Made by a program: the position numbers and the translations under genes. A stretch of 64,000 bases of DNA, taken from NCBI RefSeq assembly GCF_001592745.1, contig NZ_LUKD01000001.1, forward strand, positions 875,384 through 939,383, given 5' to 3'. Source of the stretch: Bdellovibrio bacteriovorus (lineage in GTDB: Bacteria > Bdellovibrionota > Bdellovibrionia > Bdellovibrionales > Bdellovibrionaceae). The notes under the pieces were generated by a model. That model saw only the letters and a program-made list of their open reading frames with translations. It was not told where the DNA came from and did no database searches. Numbering within the stretch: position 1 is the first letter of the stretch; each line of letters starts with the position of its first letter. Shown here piece after piece: positions 8,612-16,748 of the stretch.

Positions 8612-8929
8612 CGTCGTGGTTATGAATGAAACTGAGTTAATAGGCAAGACGTCTTATAAAAGTGACGTGAATGGGCGCTTTCAGGGTGTTTTTCAAAGTT
8701 GGCGGTCGTCAGCTCTAAATCACTGATTTCAGGTGTTTTTTTAGCCTTCTCAGGGTGGGACACCAGAAGTTTTACAGAGAGCCACTTGCGATTCCCTATT
8801 CTCAACATGAGAACCCTTTGAAATTTTCATCACTTACCCCCTCTGGCACCAAGCCCTCAAGTTGGCGCGGCCCTCGCTTTACATCAGGTTAGGAAAAAGG
8901 GTCTGGAAGACCCATATATAGGAGGACTT
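8612..8929. promoter_or_regulatory. Intergenic promoter/leader region with GGA-loop hairpin
   Basis: A 318-base divergent spacer with no gene seen. Directly before the gene at 8930 is GGGTCT-GGA-AGACCC (8899-8913), a 6-bp stem with GGA in the loop. Seven bases later comes the Shine-Dalgarno GGAGGA at 8921-8926. A GGA hairpin followed by a GGA-containing ribosome site is the layout of CsrA/RsmA targets. The binding itself is inferred. Confidence 0.4.
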
Positions 8930-10303
8930 ATGAAAACTTTCACTTACCCAACACACAAATGGGTCTTAACGGCGACACTGCTCGCTGTGCTAGGTTTAAA
9001 TGTATCTTTCAACACTCATACTGCGGGAGTGGCGTCTGCTGACTTCGCCTCTACAGAAGGTGAAGGCATCACGCCATCAAAAATCTACACCGCCGACGGT
9101 GTGGTCCCAGTAAAATACATTGATAACGGTGAAGACAAAGTCCTCGCGTTAGTTCCAAAGAAAATGACAGAAGGTAAAGCCTGCGACTCTTGCGGCTACG
9201 AATCCTATCCATTAAGTGTAAAAAACAAAGAAGACATCGACAGCTTGAATGTCGCATTGATGAAAGCCATCGGCGCCCGCTTGACGACTCAGGAAAAACC
9301 GAAGGCGGAGGCGACGCAGGAAGTGGAAGCGTCGGGCGATGCCAAGATCAATCCATTCGCATCTCTGGAAAAATGTGACGACAAGAAAAGCAACTCTGAC
9401 GTTCTTTCTTGCCGTACTACTAAATATATCCGCATTCTTAAATCAAACGCGAAATCGATCAATAAAGAAGACGCTTATGATTACTACAAAGAAAATATCG
9501 AATCTTTGATCTTGAGCGAAATCGCTGAATCTCGTCGCATCGTAAACGGCCAAAGAAGAGCATCCGTAATGCCAGGCCAATGGAGCTTCTTCAGCGAATC
9601 TGATTCCGCGATGAAAGATCCTGCGGCAATGCGTGATGAAGCACTTAAACTTGTACGCGAATTGATCAGCGGCGTTCCAGGCAAATTCGAAGATGTAAGA
9701 AGAAGATTGATTTCTGCCGAGTCAGAGATGATCCGCGCCGAAGCTCTTGAACTACAACAAACATATGTTCAAGCTAGAGACACTAAAGATCCATATCTTG
9801 GAAACTATTTGTTCAACGAAGGTAACTACCGTAGAGCAGACCTTGAATCATTGCTGAATAATGTCCTAAGCCAAACACAAATGGGTCTTGAAGGTTTGAA
9901 ATCTTCTGAGACAAGTGCGACTTTGAAGAACCAGTATATGACTGAAATCAACTCGTACATCCAAAAAATCTACAACGGTATGAATACTGATGTTTACAAC
10001 TTCATGGGAGCTGGAATCGGCGGAGGCACTACTGTACTTCCAGGTGTAAGCTTAGATTCTCGCCTACAAAACCCAGGGCGCATGGGAACAACGACGACAA
10101 TAGTTCCAGGTGTTTCAACAAGAACAGGAGCAAACCTAACAGTTTCCCCTGGAATCGTAGTTCAACCACAAGTTACGACTGTCCCTGGAACTACTCTACC
10201 GAACTTCCTGCCGCAAACTAACAACGGCGTAAGCTTCGGCACAGTATCGCCAATCTCTCCGCAATCACTGCAACAAAGACTCGACATCCGCGGCAGATTC
10301 TAA
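8930..10303 (+). CDS. Large exported protein of unknown function
   Basis: A 457-residue protein starting ATG 8930 after the very strong site TAGGAGGACTT. The N-terminus (HKWVLTATLLAVLGLNVSF) is a signal peptide or anchor. It contains a CDSCGY pair near residue 85, a helical middle rich in charged residues, and a low-complexity C-terminus with repeated VVPGVST/TVLPGVSL/TVVPGT-type motifs (residues about 365-440). The proline-glycine tail suggests an extended wall- or matrix-spanning region. No family is recognised. Strong translation signals suggest high expression, possibly CsrA-controlled. Confidence 0.75.
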   Translation: MKTFTYPTHKWVLTATLLAVLGLNVSFNTHTAGVASADFASTEGEGITPSKIYTADGVVPVKYIDNGEDKVLALVPKKMTEGKACDSCGYESYPLSVKNKEDIDSLNVALMKAIGARLTTQEKPKAEATQEVEASGDAKINPFASLEKCDDKKSNSDVLSCRTTKYIRILKSNAKSINKEDAYDYYKENIESLILSEIAESRRIVNGQRRASVMPGQWSFFSESDSAMKDPAAMRDEALKLVRELISGVPGKFEDVRRRLISAESEMIRAEALELQQTYVQARDTKDPYLGNYLFNEGNYRRADLESLLNNVLSQTQMGLEGLKSSETSATLKNQYMTEINSYIQKIYNGMNTDVYNFMGAGIGGGTTVLPGVSLDSRLQNPGRMGTTTTIVPGVSTRTGANLTVSPGIVVQPQVTTVPGTTLPNFLPQTNNGVSFGTVSPISPQSLQQRLDIRGRF

Positions 10304-10337
10304 GAATACAGCAAAAGAAAAAACTAACAGTTCCTCC

Positions 10338-10360
10338 AACGGGCTCACGACGGGCCCGTT
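10338..10360 (+). terminator. Hairpin downstream of the exported protein gene
   Basis: AACGGGC...GCCCGTT, a 7-bp stem with a 9-base loop 35 bases after the stop codon, followed by TCCTATTTT. The T-tract is poor, so it may be a weak terminator or a 3' stabiliser. Confidence 0.5.
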
Positions 10361-10392
10361 TCCTATTTTAACTAACGACGTGACGCAAACGC

Positions 10393-10413
10393 TTACTTCC
10401 ACCGTGGAAGTAA
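10393..10413. repeat. 21-base near-perfect palindrome
   Basis: TTACTTCCAC-c-GTGGAAGTAA: two exact 10-base arms around one base. The 3' side runs into AAATTT. It is too tight for an ideal RNA hairpin and could be a protein-binding dyad or an old terminator. It lies in a 522-base gene-free stretch. Confidence 0.5.
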
Positions 10414-10545
10414 AATTTCATTCGAAGAGTCACCCCGACGATTTCAAAAATCAAATCAACGTAAAAACCGGCGAAGCCCAGAAAAAACACCAGCTCCCAT
10501 TTCGGGATTTTTTTTTATTGTCTAGAGATGGAGTCGCCTCAGCAA

Positions 10546-10691
10546 GATTTGCAAGGGAAGTGGTTTGATGCTTCTCCGAAGGAAGGCCTTCGCCGGCGCA
10601 CGATGCGCGAACCGCCTGAAAGGCGGCGGCGACGAACCACGATGGTGTGCCGACCGCAGCGAGAAGCTTCAAACCACTTCCCTTGCAAATC
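10546..10691. repeat. 146-base structured element with 31-bp complementary arms and four inner stem-loops
   Basis: The arms 10546-10576 and 10661-10691 are complementary over 31 bases with a single mismatch. The 84 bases between hold four further hairpins in a row: CGAAGG-aagg-CCTTCG, GCGCA-cga-TGCGC, CCGCC-tgaaa-GGCGG and ACCA-cga-TGGT. The whole could fold as a long stem topped by a multi-branched head, on either strand. It sits between a T-tract of the upstream unit and the porin terminator, outside any gene. Its architecture (long private arms plus GC-rich core) is like the two elements at 38636 and 38912, though only the short CGCTGCGG motif is clearly shared. Confidence 0.7.
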
Positions 10692-10720
10692 CCCCGCTCG
10701 AAGCCAATTCCAAGCCCCAG

Positions 10721-10753
10721 AAAAAAAATCCCGAGGGACTTTCGTCCCTCGGG
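10721..10753 (-). terminator. Terminator of the H1/GroES-porin operon
   Basis: CCCGAGGGAC-TTTC-GTCCCTCGGG is a perfect 10-bp stem at 10730-10753. On the minus strand it is followed by GATTTTTTTT. It lies 73 bases past the porin stop codon. Confidence 0.9.
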
Positions 10754-10825
10754 CCCTGCTCACCACCAAACAAGATGTAATCATTTAGTCATCAAGCTGT
10801 CGTACAAGTTGCAATCAAGTTGTTA

Positions 10826-12241
10826 TCAAAAGCTGATGGCGGCTTTAGATGCAAATCCAAATGTAAAACTATTCTCTAAACCGTCGTTGCCATTTTTAAA
10901 GGCGTCACCCGGGAAGAGAAGACCGACTTGATTCACCCACTGAATTCTTTCAGATGGTCTGTAAATCACTTCGATATCCCATTCTAGGCCCAGATCTTTT
11001 GAAGAATCAACAGAGTTTTTTACGACATTAGAAATTTGTGCCCACACGAGTGTGTTGCGAACATCCACTTTTTCATTCCATGCGTAGTTCACTGAAGGTG
11101 CAACGTAGATGGTGTTGCTCACAAGTTCATCATCCGCAGAGTTTCCAACATTCGCAGAATTTCCCGCCGTTGCATCCGCTTGAGAAACATCTGTGCGGTA
11201 CGCATTCGTGTTCAAGAAATCTTTTCTGCCTAAACGGTGATTGAAAAGAAGCATTGCCGGCCCGTAGTTGCGGTTGAAAGCGTAACCGCTGAACTCTGTT
11301 GATGACGGGTCATCTCCAGTCGCCATACCTAACATCAATTTGTAATCCCATTTGGATTCATTCTTCTGGCTGTAAACTTCAGCTGCGATACCGAAACCAT
11401 TCACGCTGACGTCTTCTGTGCCTTTTGTCACTCCAGACTCACCACTTTGGAAACCAGCTTCTAATTTGAACCCGAAAGCATCAAAGCCACGACCCAAAAC
11501 GAAGTTCGTTCTTTGGATGTTCATATCTGAGTTCATGCTGTCGCCGCCCATTGCAGCTACTTGTCCGTCCGTGTAAGCCAAAACTTCTTTTACGCCTTTA
11601 ACGTTTTCTTGATAAACGCCAAGCAAAGATTTGTTCTCTTCACTTTCATATTGAAGTTGGAAACCCAATGTAGAGATCGTTCCACCCTGACCGTAACCGC
11701 TGGATTGTTTGCGGCTTAATTGCGGCATGAAGAACCAGTCACCTACTACGATTTTGTAAGCAATCATATCGCGAGTGTCGTACCAGTGATCAAAAGGACC
11801 TTTACCCGCGTTGTAAGTCATACCCAAACCGAATTCGAAGGGAGCACGACCGACGATCAAAGCGCCGTATTCTTGGTTCACATTCAAGTAAAGTTGGCTG
11901 ACTTTCAAATCAACAGAACCTTCGTTCGTCGAAGTCGCAGTGCCTTGTGTGTTTTGATTCAATCCCCAGATTTCACCTACTTGCGAGTTCGGATATTGAG
12001 AACTGTTCAAAACATCGAAGCGAGAAATGATGTTTACGCCATCAGCCGCGATGATTTTTGGGCTCAAGTAAAGATAGTTCAAACCATAGGCTTTTCTTTC
12101 AGAAGGTGAACCCAAAGATGGTTTATCCACTTCAGTCCATTCTGCGCGGTAGCCCCCGCTCCAATCCAAACTCATGGCGTTGGCCGTTGTGGACAAAAGC
12201 GCCACCGAAAGACCCAATGCTTTCAAAAGATTCTTATTCAT
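10826..12241 (-). CDS. Outer-membrane beta-barrel porin-like protein
   Basis: A 471-residue protein with signal peptide (LLKALGLSVALLSTTANA). The chain is made of amphipathic beta strands (LYLNVNQEYGALIVGRAPFEFGLGMTYN, LGFQLQYESE, FGFKLEAGFQSG, YKLMLGMATG) and ends SFTFGFASKAAISF, with the C-terminal Phe that outer-membrane insertion machinery recognises. The second of two adjacent ATGs (12241) is preferred, since AAAGGA lies six bases ahead of it. It follows the H1/GroES fusion gene by 11 bases and is probably co-transcribed. The substrate cannot be told. Confidence 0.85.
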   Translation of the reverse strand: MNKNLLKALGLSVALLSTTANAMSLDWSGGYRAEWTEVDKPSLGSPSERKAYGLNYLYLSPKIIAADGVNIISRFDVLNSSQYPNSQVGEIWGLNQNTQGTATSTNEGSVDLKVSQLYLNVNQEYGALIVGRAPFEFGLGMTYNAGKGPFDHWYDTRDMIAYKIVVGDWFFMPQLSRKQSSGYGQGGTISTLGFQLQYESEENKSLLGVYQENVKGVKEVLAYTDGQVAAMGGDSMNSDMNIQRTNFVLGRGFDAFGFKLEAGFQSGESGVTKGTEDVSVNGFGIAAEVYSQKNESKWDYKLMLGMATGDDPSSTEFSGYAFNRNYGPAMLLFNHRLGRKDFLNTNAYRTDVSQADATAGNSANVGNSADDELVSNTIYVAPSVNYAWNEKVDVRNTLVWAQISNVVKNSVDSSKDLGLEWDIEVIYRPSERIQWVNQVGLLFPGDAFKNGNDGLENSFTFGFASKAAISF

Positions 12242-12252
12242 TTTCATTCCTT

Positions 12253-12870
12253 TTATTTTGCGACCACGCCAAGGACATCCCCCTCGCGAAGGATGATGAG
12301 GTCTTCGTTTTGAATTTTGATTTTATTGCCAGCGTACTCAGAGAAGATCACTTTATCACCGACAACAACGTCCATCGGTTTCAAATGACCTTTTTTGCTC
12401 ATGTGACCGCGACCGACAGCAACAACCTGACCTTGTAGATTGCCAGAAGTATCTGCCACTGTATCCGGAATGTACAAACCACCTGGAGTCATTTTCTCTG
12501 CTCCAGAAAGTTGCACGATCAAGCGATCATCCAATGGAGTTACGAAATTGCTGAGATCCAAATTTTTCGTTGGGGCTTTTTCTTTGACCAAGTGAGAAGC
12601 TTTCGGCGCAGAAGCGACTTTCGCAGGAGCTTTAGCCGTTTTCTTAACAGCAGAAGGTTTCGCTGCTTTTTTGGGAGCGGCCTTCTTAGGGGCTGCCTTT
12701 TTCACTACGGCCTTTTTTGCCGGAGCTTTTTTCGCCGCCGTTTTTTTTGCGGGGGCCTTCTTAGCCGGAGCAGATTTTTTAGTTACTTTTTTAGGAGTTT
12801 TTTTAGAAGCGGTCTTTTTAACGACCTTTTTAACATTGGCTTTTTTAGCAGAAGCTTTCTTCTTAGCCAC
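12253..12870 (-). CDS. Histone H1-like Lys/Ala-rich tail fused to a GroES (Cpn10) domain
   Basis: A 205-residue protein in two clear parts. Residues 1-100 are almost only Lys, Ala and Pro in (A/P)AKKA-type repeats, as in bacterial histone H1-like/AlgP tails that bind nucleic acid. Residues 109-205 are a complete Cpn10 fold: FVTPLDDRLIVQ, the mobile-loop region EKMTPGGLYIPDTV with a hydrophobic tripeptide for GroEL docking, GQVVAVGRG, VGDKVIFSEYAG and EDLIILREGDVLGVV. The GTG at 12870 is chosen because AAAGGA precedes it by six bases; a TTG at 12876 overlaps that spacing. No groEL is adjacent; the next gene in the operon is a porin. The reading frame is continuous, so the fusion looks real. 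Confidence 0.9.
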   Translation of the reverse strand: MAKKKASAKKANVKKVVKKTASKKTPKKVTKKSAPAKKAPAKKTAAKKAPAKKAVVKKAAPKKAAPKKAAKPSAVKKTAKAPAKVASAPKASHLVKEKAPTKNLDLSNFVTPLDDRLIVQLSGAEKMTPGGLYIPDTVADTSGNLQGQVVAVGRGHMSKKGHLKPMDVVVGDKVIFSEYAGNKIKIQNEDLIILREGDVLGVVAK

Positions 12871-12957
12871 AACCAATCCTTTCGTTCAAACAAGCTTAGG
12901 AAAATTTAAATTTCGCTCATTTGCTTCAGAGAGAGTTTTGCACTACTCTTAACATAT

Positions 12958-15270
12958 ATGTTGCGACCACGATTAAAGACCATTTTAATTGCTTTTACAA
13001 TCCTTGTGACGCTTGTAATCATCTCTGGCCTTGGCGTTGGCGTCTATGCCTACGTCACACTGGAAAAAGAACTGACGGAAAAGTTGGAGTCGAAAAAGTT
13101 CATCGTTCCGACAGAGTTCTATGCAGCTCCACCAACTTTTTACGCTCACAGCTTGATACAGATTTCCGAAGTTGAAAAACAGCTTTTGCGCCAGAATTAT
13201 CGCCGTCGCGACTATGATCAACGCATTCTTCCCGGAGATTATTTCATAGCCAATCGAGAGCAGTGTGCGGCCCGTTTGCAAGTGGGTTTGAATGAAAATC
13301 AAGAGGCCTGCATCGGTTGGGTGACATTGGATACGGCTACCGCTGACGTGGACAGCTCTTTACAAATTCTGGTCGTACAAAAAGATCGTTTGATCTCGCA
13401 AATTTTTAAAGGGGCTCCGTTTGTCGAGATGACCGAAGCCCACGCCGAAGCTCCATTACTTGCTCAATACATTGGCAATGAACCTTTGATGCAAAAGACA
13501 GTGACATTAGGAGAAGTTCCTCCGATGTGTCTGAATGCGATCATGGCCATTGAAGATGCTCAATTTTTGGAGCATGGCGGAGTCAGCATTAAAGGTATCT
13601 TCCGTGCGCTGGTAAAAAATATTGCGGCGGGACGAAGAGCTCAAGGTGGTAGCACCATCACTCAACAACTTGTAAAGAACTACTTTTTAACAAGTGAAAG
13701 AACTCTGAAAAGAAAATTTCAAGAGTTCGTGATGTCCATCCTGTTAGAATCGCGTTTTTCAAAAGATCAGATCCTTGAAACCTATCTGAACGTCATTTAC
13801 ATGGGACAAAATGGAGCGTTTCAAGTTCGCGGGTACGGTTCAGCAGCCCGTTACTATTTCGGAAAAGAAATCGCGGATCTGAATTTAAGCGAATGCTCAC
13901 TGATGGCCGCCATCGTGAACAGTCCCGGCTTGTACAACCCTTTCCGAAAACCTGAAAACGCAGAACGCCGTCGCCATTTGGTTCTGGAAAAAATGCAAGG
14001 TCTTCAGTTCATCTCCAAAGATGAAGCCGACGCCGCAGACCGCTTGCCACTTCCGGGCGAACCCAGAACTCAAGCCTCTGAAACCGCACCTTACTATCTA
14101 GATGCCGTTCGCAAGCAGCTTCTTTCACAAAATATCAATCCCGAGGGTTTAAAGATTTACACCGCTTTGGATTTGGAAGCGCAAGAAGTGGCGCAAGTGT
14201 CTTTGCGCGGCCACTTAGACAATCTTGAGAAAAATAACAAATACATCAAAGGTCTTCGCGAAAAAGGCAACAGCCTTGAAGGCAGTGTCCTAGTAGCAAA
14301 CAATGTGACCGGCCTTGTGAGTGTCGTCGTAGGCGGCCGTAACTATCGCATGACTCAATTCAATCGCGCTATTGATGGGCACCGCCAAATTGGTTCGATC
14401 ATGAAGCCCTTTGTATACCTGACGGCGCTTTTAAATCAAACCTCTGAAGGACAACCGTATACTCCAATCACGTTACTGAACGATGAAAAATTCAATTACA
14501 AATACGAAGGCCAATCTTGGTCTCCGGTAAATTACGGAAAACAGTATTTCGGACAAGTTCCGATGTTTTATGCGTTAAAGAACTCTTTGAATGCTGCGAC
14601 AGCGGCTCTAGGTATCGCCGTCGGATTAGGAAACGTGATTGATGTCACCCACACCATGGGCGTCACATCAGAACTGAAATCCTTCCCGGCGATGACTTTG
14701 GGAGCTTTCGAAATGTATCCGAAAGAAGTTCTGCAAAGTTACATGACCCTTGCGAACATGGGCCAAAAACAAAAAATCTCGTTTGTTCGCCGCGCTCTGA
14801 ATTCTGATGGCGTAGAAATCTTCGCTCATCAAATAAATCCCGAGCCCACAGTCGATCCTGCAGCCGTCGCAAGTCTTGTCGGGATGATGAAGCAAACTGT
14901 TCTGTCAGGAACTGCTCGTTCGATCACGCTCAGTGGATTTCAGAATCCCGCTGCTGGAAAAACAGGAACGACAAGCGATAACAAAGATGCTTGGTTTGCC
15001 GGGTTTACTCCCTATCTGACGACGGTGGTTTGGGTTGGTTACGACAACAACCTTCCGCACCGATTAACGGGTTCTAGTGGAGCAGTACCAGTGTGGACGC
15101 AATTCATGAAAAAAATCGGGACGCGCTTCCCGGCCGATGATTTTCCTTGGCCGGAAAACACGAAGAAAGTGCTCTTAGATCAAAGCACTTTGGAATCTTT
15201 AAATGCGTTTAAAGAAAATGATCCGACTGAAGTTGAATTGATTTTCGACGCCGAAAAAGCACCGAACTGA
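12958..15270 (+). CDS. mrcB: Class A penicillin-binding protein, PBP1b-like
   Basis: A 770-residue bifunctional peptidoglycan synthase. It has one N-terminal membrane anchor (residues 8-32), a region compatible with a UB2H domain (about 50-130), then the glycosyltransferase domain with EDAQFLEHGG (catalytic Glu199) and GGSTITQQLVKN. The transpeptidase domain has SIMK (Ser480, Lys483), SLN (543-545) and KTGTT (Lys668). All catalytic motifs are intact. The ATG at 12958 has no strong ribosome site. It is divergent from the H1/GroES gene with an 87-base promoter gap, and ends one base from a convergent gene. Confidence 0.95.
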   Translation: MLRPRLKTILIAFTILVTLVIISGLGVGVYAYVTLEKELTEKLESKKFIVPTEFYAAPPTFYAHSLIQISEVEKQLLRQNYRRRDYDQRILPGDYFIANREQCAARLQVGLNENQEACIGWVTLDTATADVDSSLQILVVQKDRLISQIFKGAPFVEMTEAHAEAPLLAQYIGNEPLMQKTVTLGEVPPMCLNAIMAIEDAQFLEHGGVSIKGIFRALVKNIAAGRRAQGGSTITQQLVKNYFLTSERTLKRKFQEFVMSILLESRFSKDQILETYLNVIYMGQNGAFQVRGYGSAARYYFGKEIADLNLSECSLMAAIVNSPGLYNPFRKPENAERRRHLVLEKMQGLQFISKDEADAADRLPLPGEPRTQASETAPYYLDAVRKQLLSQNINPEGLKIYTALDLEAQEVAQVSLRGHLDNLEKNNKYIKGLREKGNSLEGSVLVANNVTGLVSVVVGGRNYRMTQFNRAIDGHRQIGSIMKPFVYLTALLNQTSEGQPYTPITLLNDEKFNYKYEGQSWSPVNYGKQYFGQVPMFYALKNSLNAATAALGIAVGLGNVIDVTHTMGVTSELKSFPAMTLGAFEMYPKEVLQSYMTLANMGQKQKISFVRRALNSDGVEIFAHQINPEPTVDPAAVASLVGMMKQTVLSGTARSITLSGFQNPAAGKTGTTSDNKDAWFAGFTPYLTTVVWVGYDNNLPHRLTGSSGAVPVWTQFMKKIGTRFPADDFPWPENTKKVLLDQSTLESLNAFKENDPTEVELIFDAEKAPN

Positions 15271-15271
15271 T

Positions 15272-16252
15272 TTAAAGTTTAATCTCTAAGCCTTCGTAGG
15301 CAAAGTCCCATGGGATCGGCGGAAGTTTTTCGCCGTTTCTAGTCGCGAATCTTTCGCGTGATTCATAGTACTCACGCGTTTGTCTTTTAAGTTCTAAAAC
15401 ATGCTCAATACGAGCGCCAGGATCATGATGGGCAAATAAAATGCGTTTGATTCCCTCGCGAAGGGCGATATCCAAGCCCACTTGAGCCGCACTATGTCCC
15501 CAATTGGCTTTTTCTGCCAACTCCGGAAGAGTGTACTGCGCATCGAAATACATAAGGTCAACGTTTTGATACAAAGGCAAATCCTCCGCAAGCTCTTCGC
15601 GGGTCACACGAGTGCCTTCGGTATCCACGCAATGAGCGTAGGCTTTACCTTCACTTTCCACTTTCAAGCCCCAACATGGATCGGGATGATCCAACTGGTA
15701 AGGCGTGATGGTCATGTCTTCTAATTGAAAAGGCTTGCGAGGTTCTAAAGTATGAAAAACCACTTTCGCCTTTAAAGATTCAAACGGAACCGGGAAATAA
15801 GGACGACTGAAAATTCCACGAATCAAAGATTCAAGCTCGGGCTGAACCGCATAGTAGTGAACTTCACAGCCAGGAATAAAGTGAGGGGTAAAGAACGGCA
15901 ATCCAATCACATGATCCCAATGAAAGTGAGTCATGAAGATGTGAAACGCGCCCTTAGACCGACCCGTGGTGCCACTCATGATTCGTTCACTTAAATTGCG
16001 AATCCCACTGCCACCATCAATGATCAATTGAGCTTTATTACTTTGAACCTCAACACAAGTTGTCGCTGCTCCATAACCGCCGATGCTAGGAACTTCTGCC
16101 GTCTGAATGTATTTAGAAATTTGTGAAGGATCACGATAGCCCATAGAGAAGAAGTTACGAAGTACTCCTTCAATATGATAAGTCCAGTCCGTTGGAGGAG
16201 GTGCCGATGGAATTGAGCCCCGAACTCCCCAAAATTTTATCGTGAGCGACAT
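15272..16252 (-). CDS. Metallo-beta-lactamase-fold hydrolase
   Basis: A 326-residue cytoplasmic protein beginning SLTIKFWGVRGSIPSAPP, typical of a branch of beta-lactamase-fold proteins. It carries THFHWDH (dinuclear metal site HxHxDH), a later DHPDPCWGLKVE, YAHCVDTEG, a DAQYTLPE segment and FAHHDPGA, together supplying the remaining ligands. Related proteins include phosphodiesterase- and RNase Z-like enzymes, but the substrate cannot be predicted. It is probably co-transcribed with the ferredoxin gene 43 bases upstream. Confidence 0.88.
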   Translation of the reverse strand: MSLTIKFWGVRGSIPSAPPPTDWTYHIEGVLRNFFSMGYRDPSQISKYIQTAEVPSIGGYGAATTCVEVQSNKAQLIIDGGSGIRNLSERIMSGTTGRSKGAFHIFMTHFHWDHVIGLPFFTPHFIPGCEVHYYAVQPELESLIRGIFSRPYFPVPFESLKAKVVFHTLEPRKPFQLEDMTITPYQLDHPDPCWGLKVESEGKAYAHCVDTEGTRVTREELAEDLPLYQNVDLMYFDAQYTLPELAEKANWGHSAAQVGLDIALREGIKRILFAHHDPGARIEHVLELKRQTREYYESRERFATRNGEKLPPIPWDFAYEGLEIKL

Positions 16253-16295
16253 ATGATTCAGGATAACTATTTATAAACACGAATCAAATAACATA

Positions 16296-16556
16296 TTAGG
16301 GGCTGGACTTCTTATCGTAGTTCACCACCACGTACTCGGACCATGGTACTGCCTGGCAAGTACGGATAATTTGAGTTCCTTCCACATCCGCGCTGGTTTT
16401 TCCCTCTTCAACGGCCGCCCCGCAAGTACCGCAAGTCCCCTCCATACAAGAATATGGAGGATTGATTTGAGCGATGAGTGCCAGGTCCAAAAGTGTTCGT
16501 CCCTCTTCAGCAATGACCTCGGTGGCCTTACCCTCGATGATAAATTTTACCTTCAT
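16296..16556 (-). CDS. [2Fe-2S] ferredoxin
   Basis: An 86-residue plant-type ferredoxin. The cluster ligands are in SCMEGTCGTC (CX4CX2C) and, 22 residues later, RTC. Start options lie at 16556, 16562 and 16565; MKVKFIIEG at 16556 gives the usual family length, but no strong ribosome site separates them. It could donate electrons to a reductase or oxygenase. The only neighbour in the operon is the beta-lactamase-fold protein, which does not suggest a specific partner. Confidence 0.88.
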   Translation of the reverse strand: MKVKFIIEGKATEVIAEEGRTLLDLALIAQINPPYSCMEGTCGTCGAAVEEGKTSADVEGTQIIRTCQAVPWSEYVVVNYDKKSSP

Positions 16557-16693
16557 ACCCATCATCAGAGCATTTCGGTAAATTCCGCACAATCAGTTTA
16601 TGGTATCTAGCGACATTTACCGGTAATTCGTTCTGATTTTTTATTTTTGCTTTTGCCTTCTAAGGATTCCTTGGTAAGCCTTCGTGTCGCCCT

Positions 16694-16747
16694 GAACGGA
16701 CGTTCTGGTATCTGAAGCTTGGAAGCTTCTTAAGAAGGGAAAAGGAT
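16694..16747 (+). promoter_or_regulatory. Leader with two GGA-apex hairpins before the ribosome site
   Basis: GAACG-GA-CGTTC (16694-16705) and GAAGCT-TGGA-AGCTTC (16714-16729) place GGA at their tips. They are followed by the ribosome site AAAGGA at 16741-16746 ahead of ATG 16749. Repeated GGA-loop hairpins ending in a GGA-containing Shine-Dalgarno match the usual layout of CsrA/RsmA-regulated leaders. The structure is seen; the binding is inferred. Confidence 0.45.
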
Positions 16748-16748
16748 T

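Noticed and set aside
10451-10931. Several overlapping short frames on both strands around the structured element at 10546
   Set aside because: The inverted repeat gives open frames on both strands by symmetry. None has a ribosome site, and the peptides mirror one another.
12511-12952. Phe/Arg- and Ala/Phe-rich frames opposite the H1/GroES gene
   Set aside because: They are antisense readings of the Lys/Ala repeats; no ribosome site or known fold.
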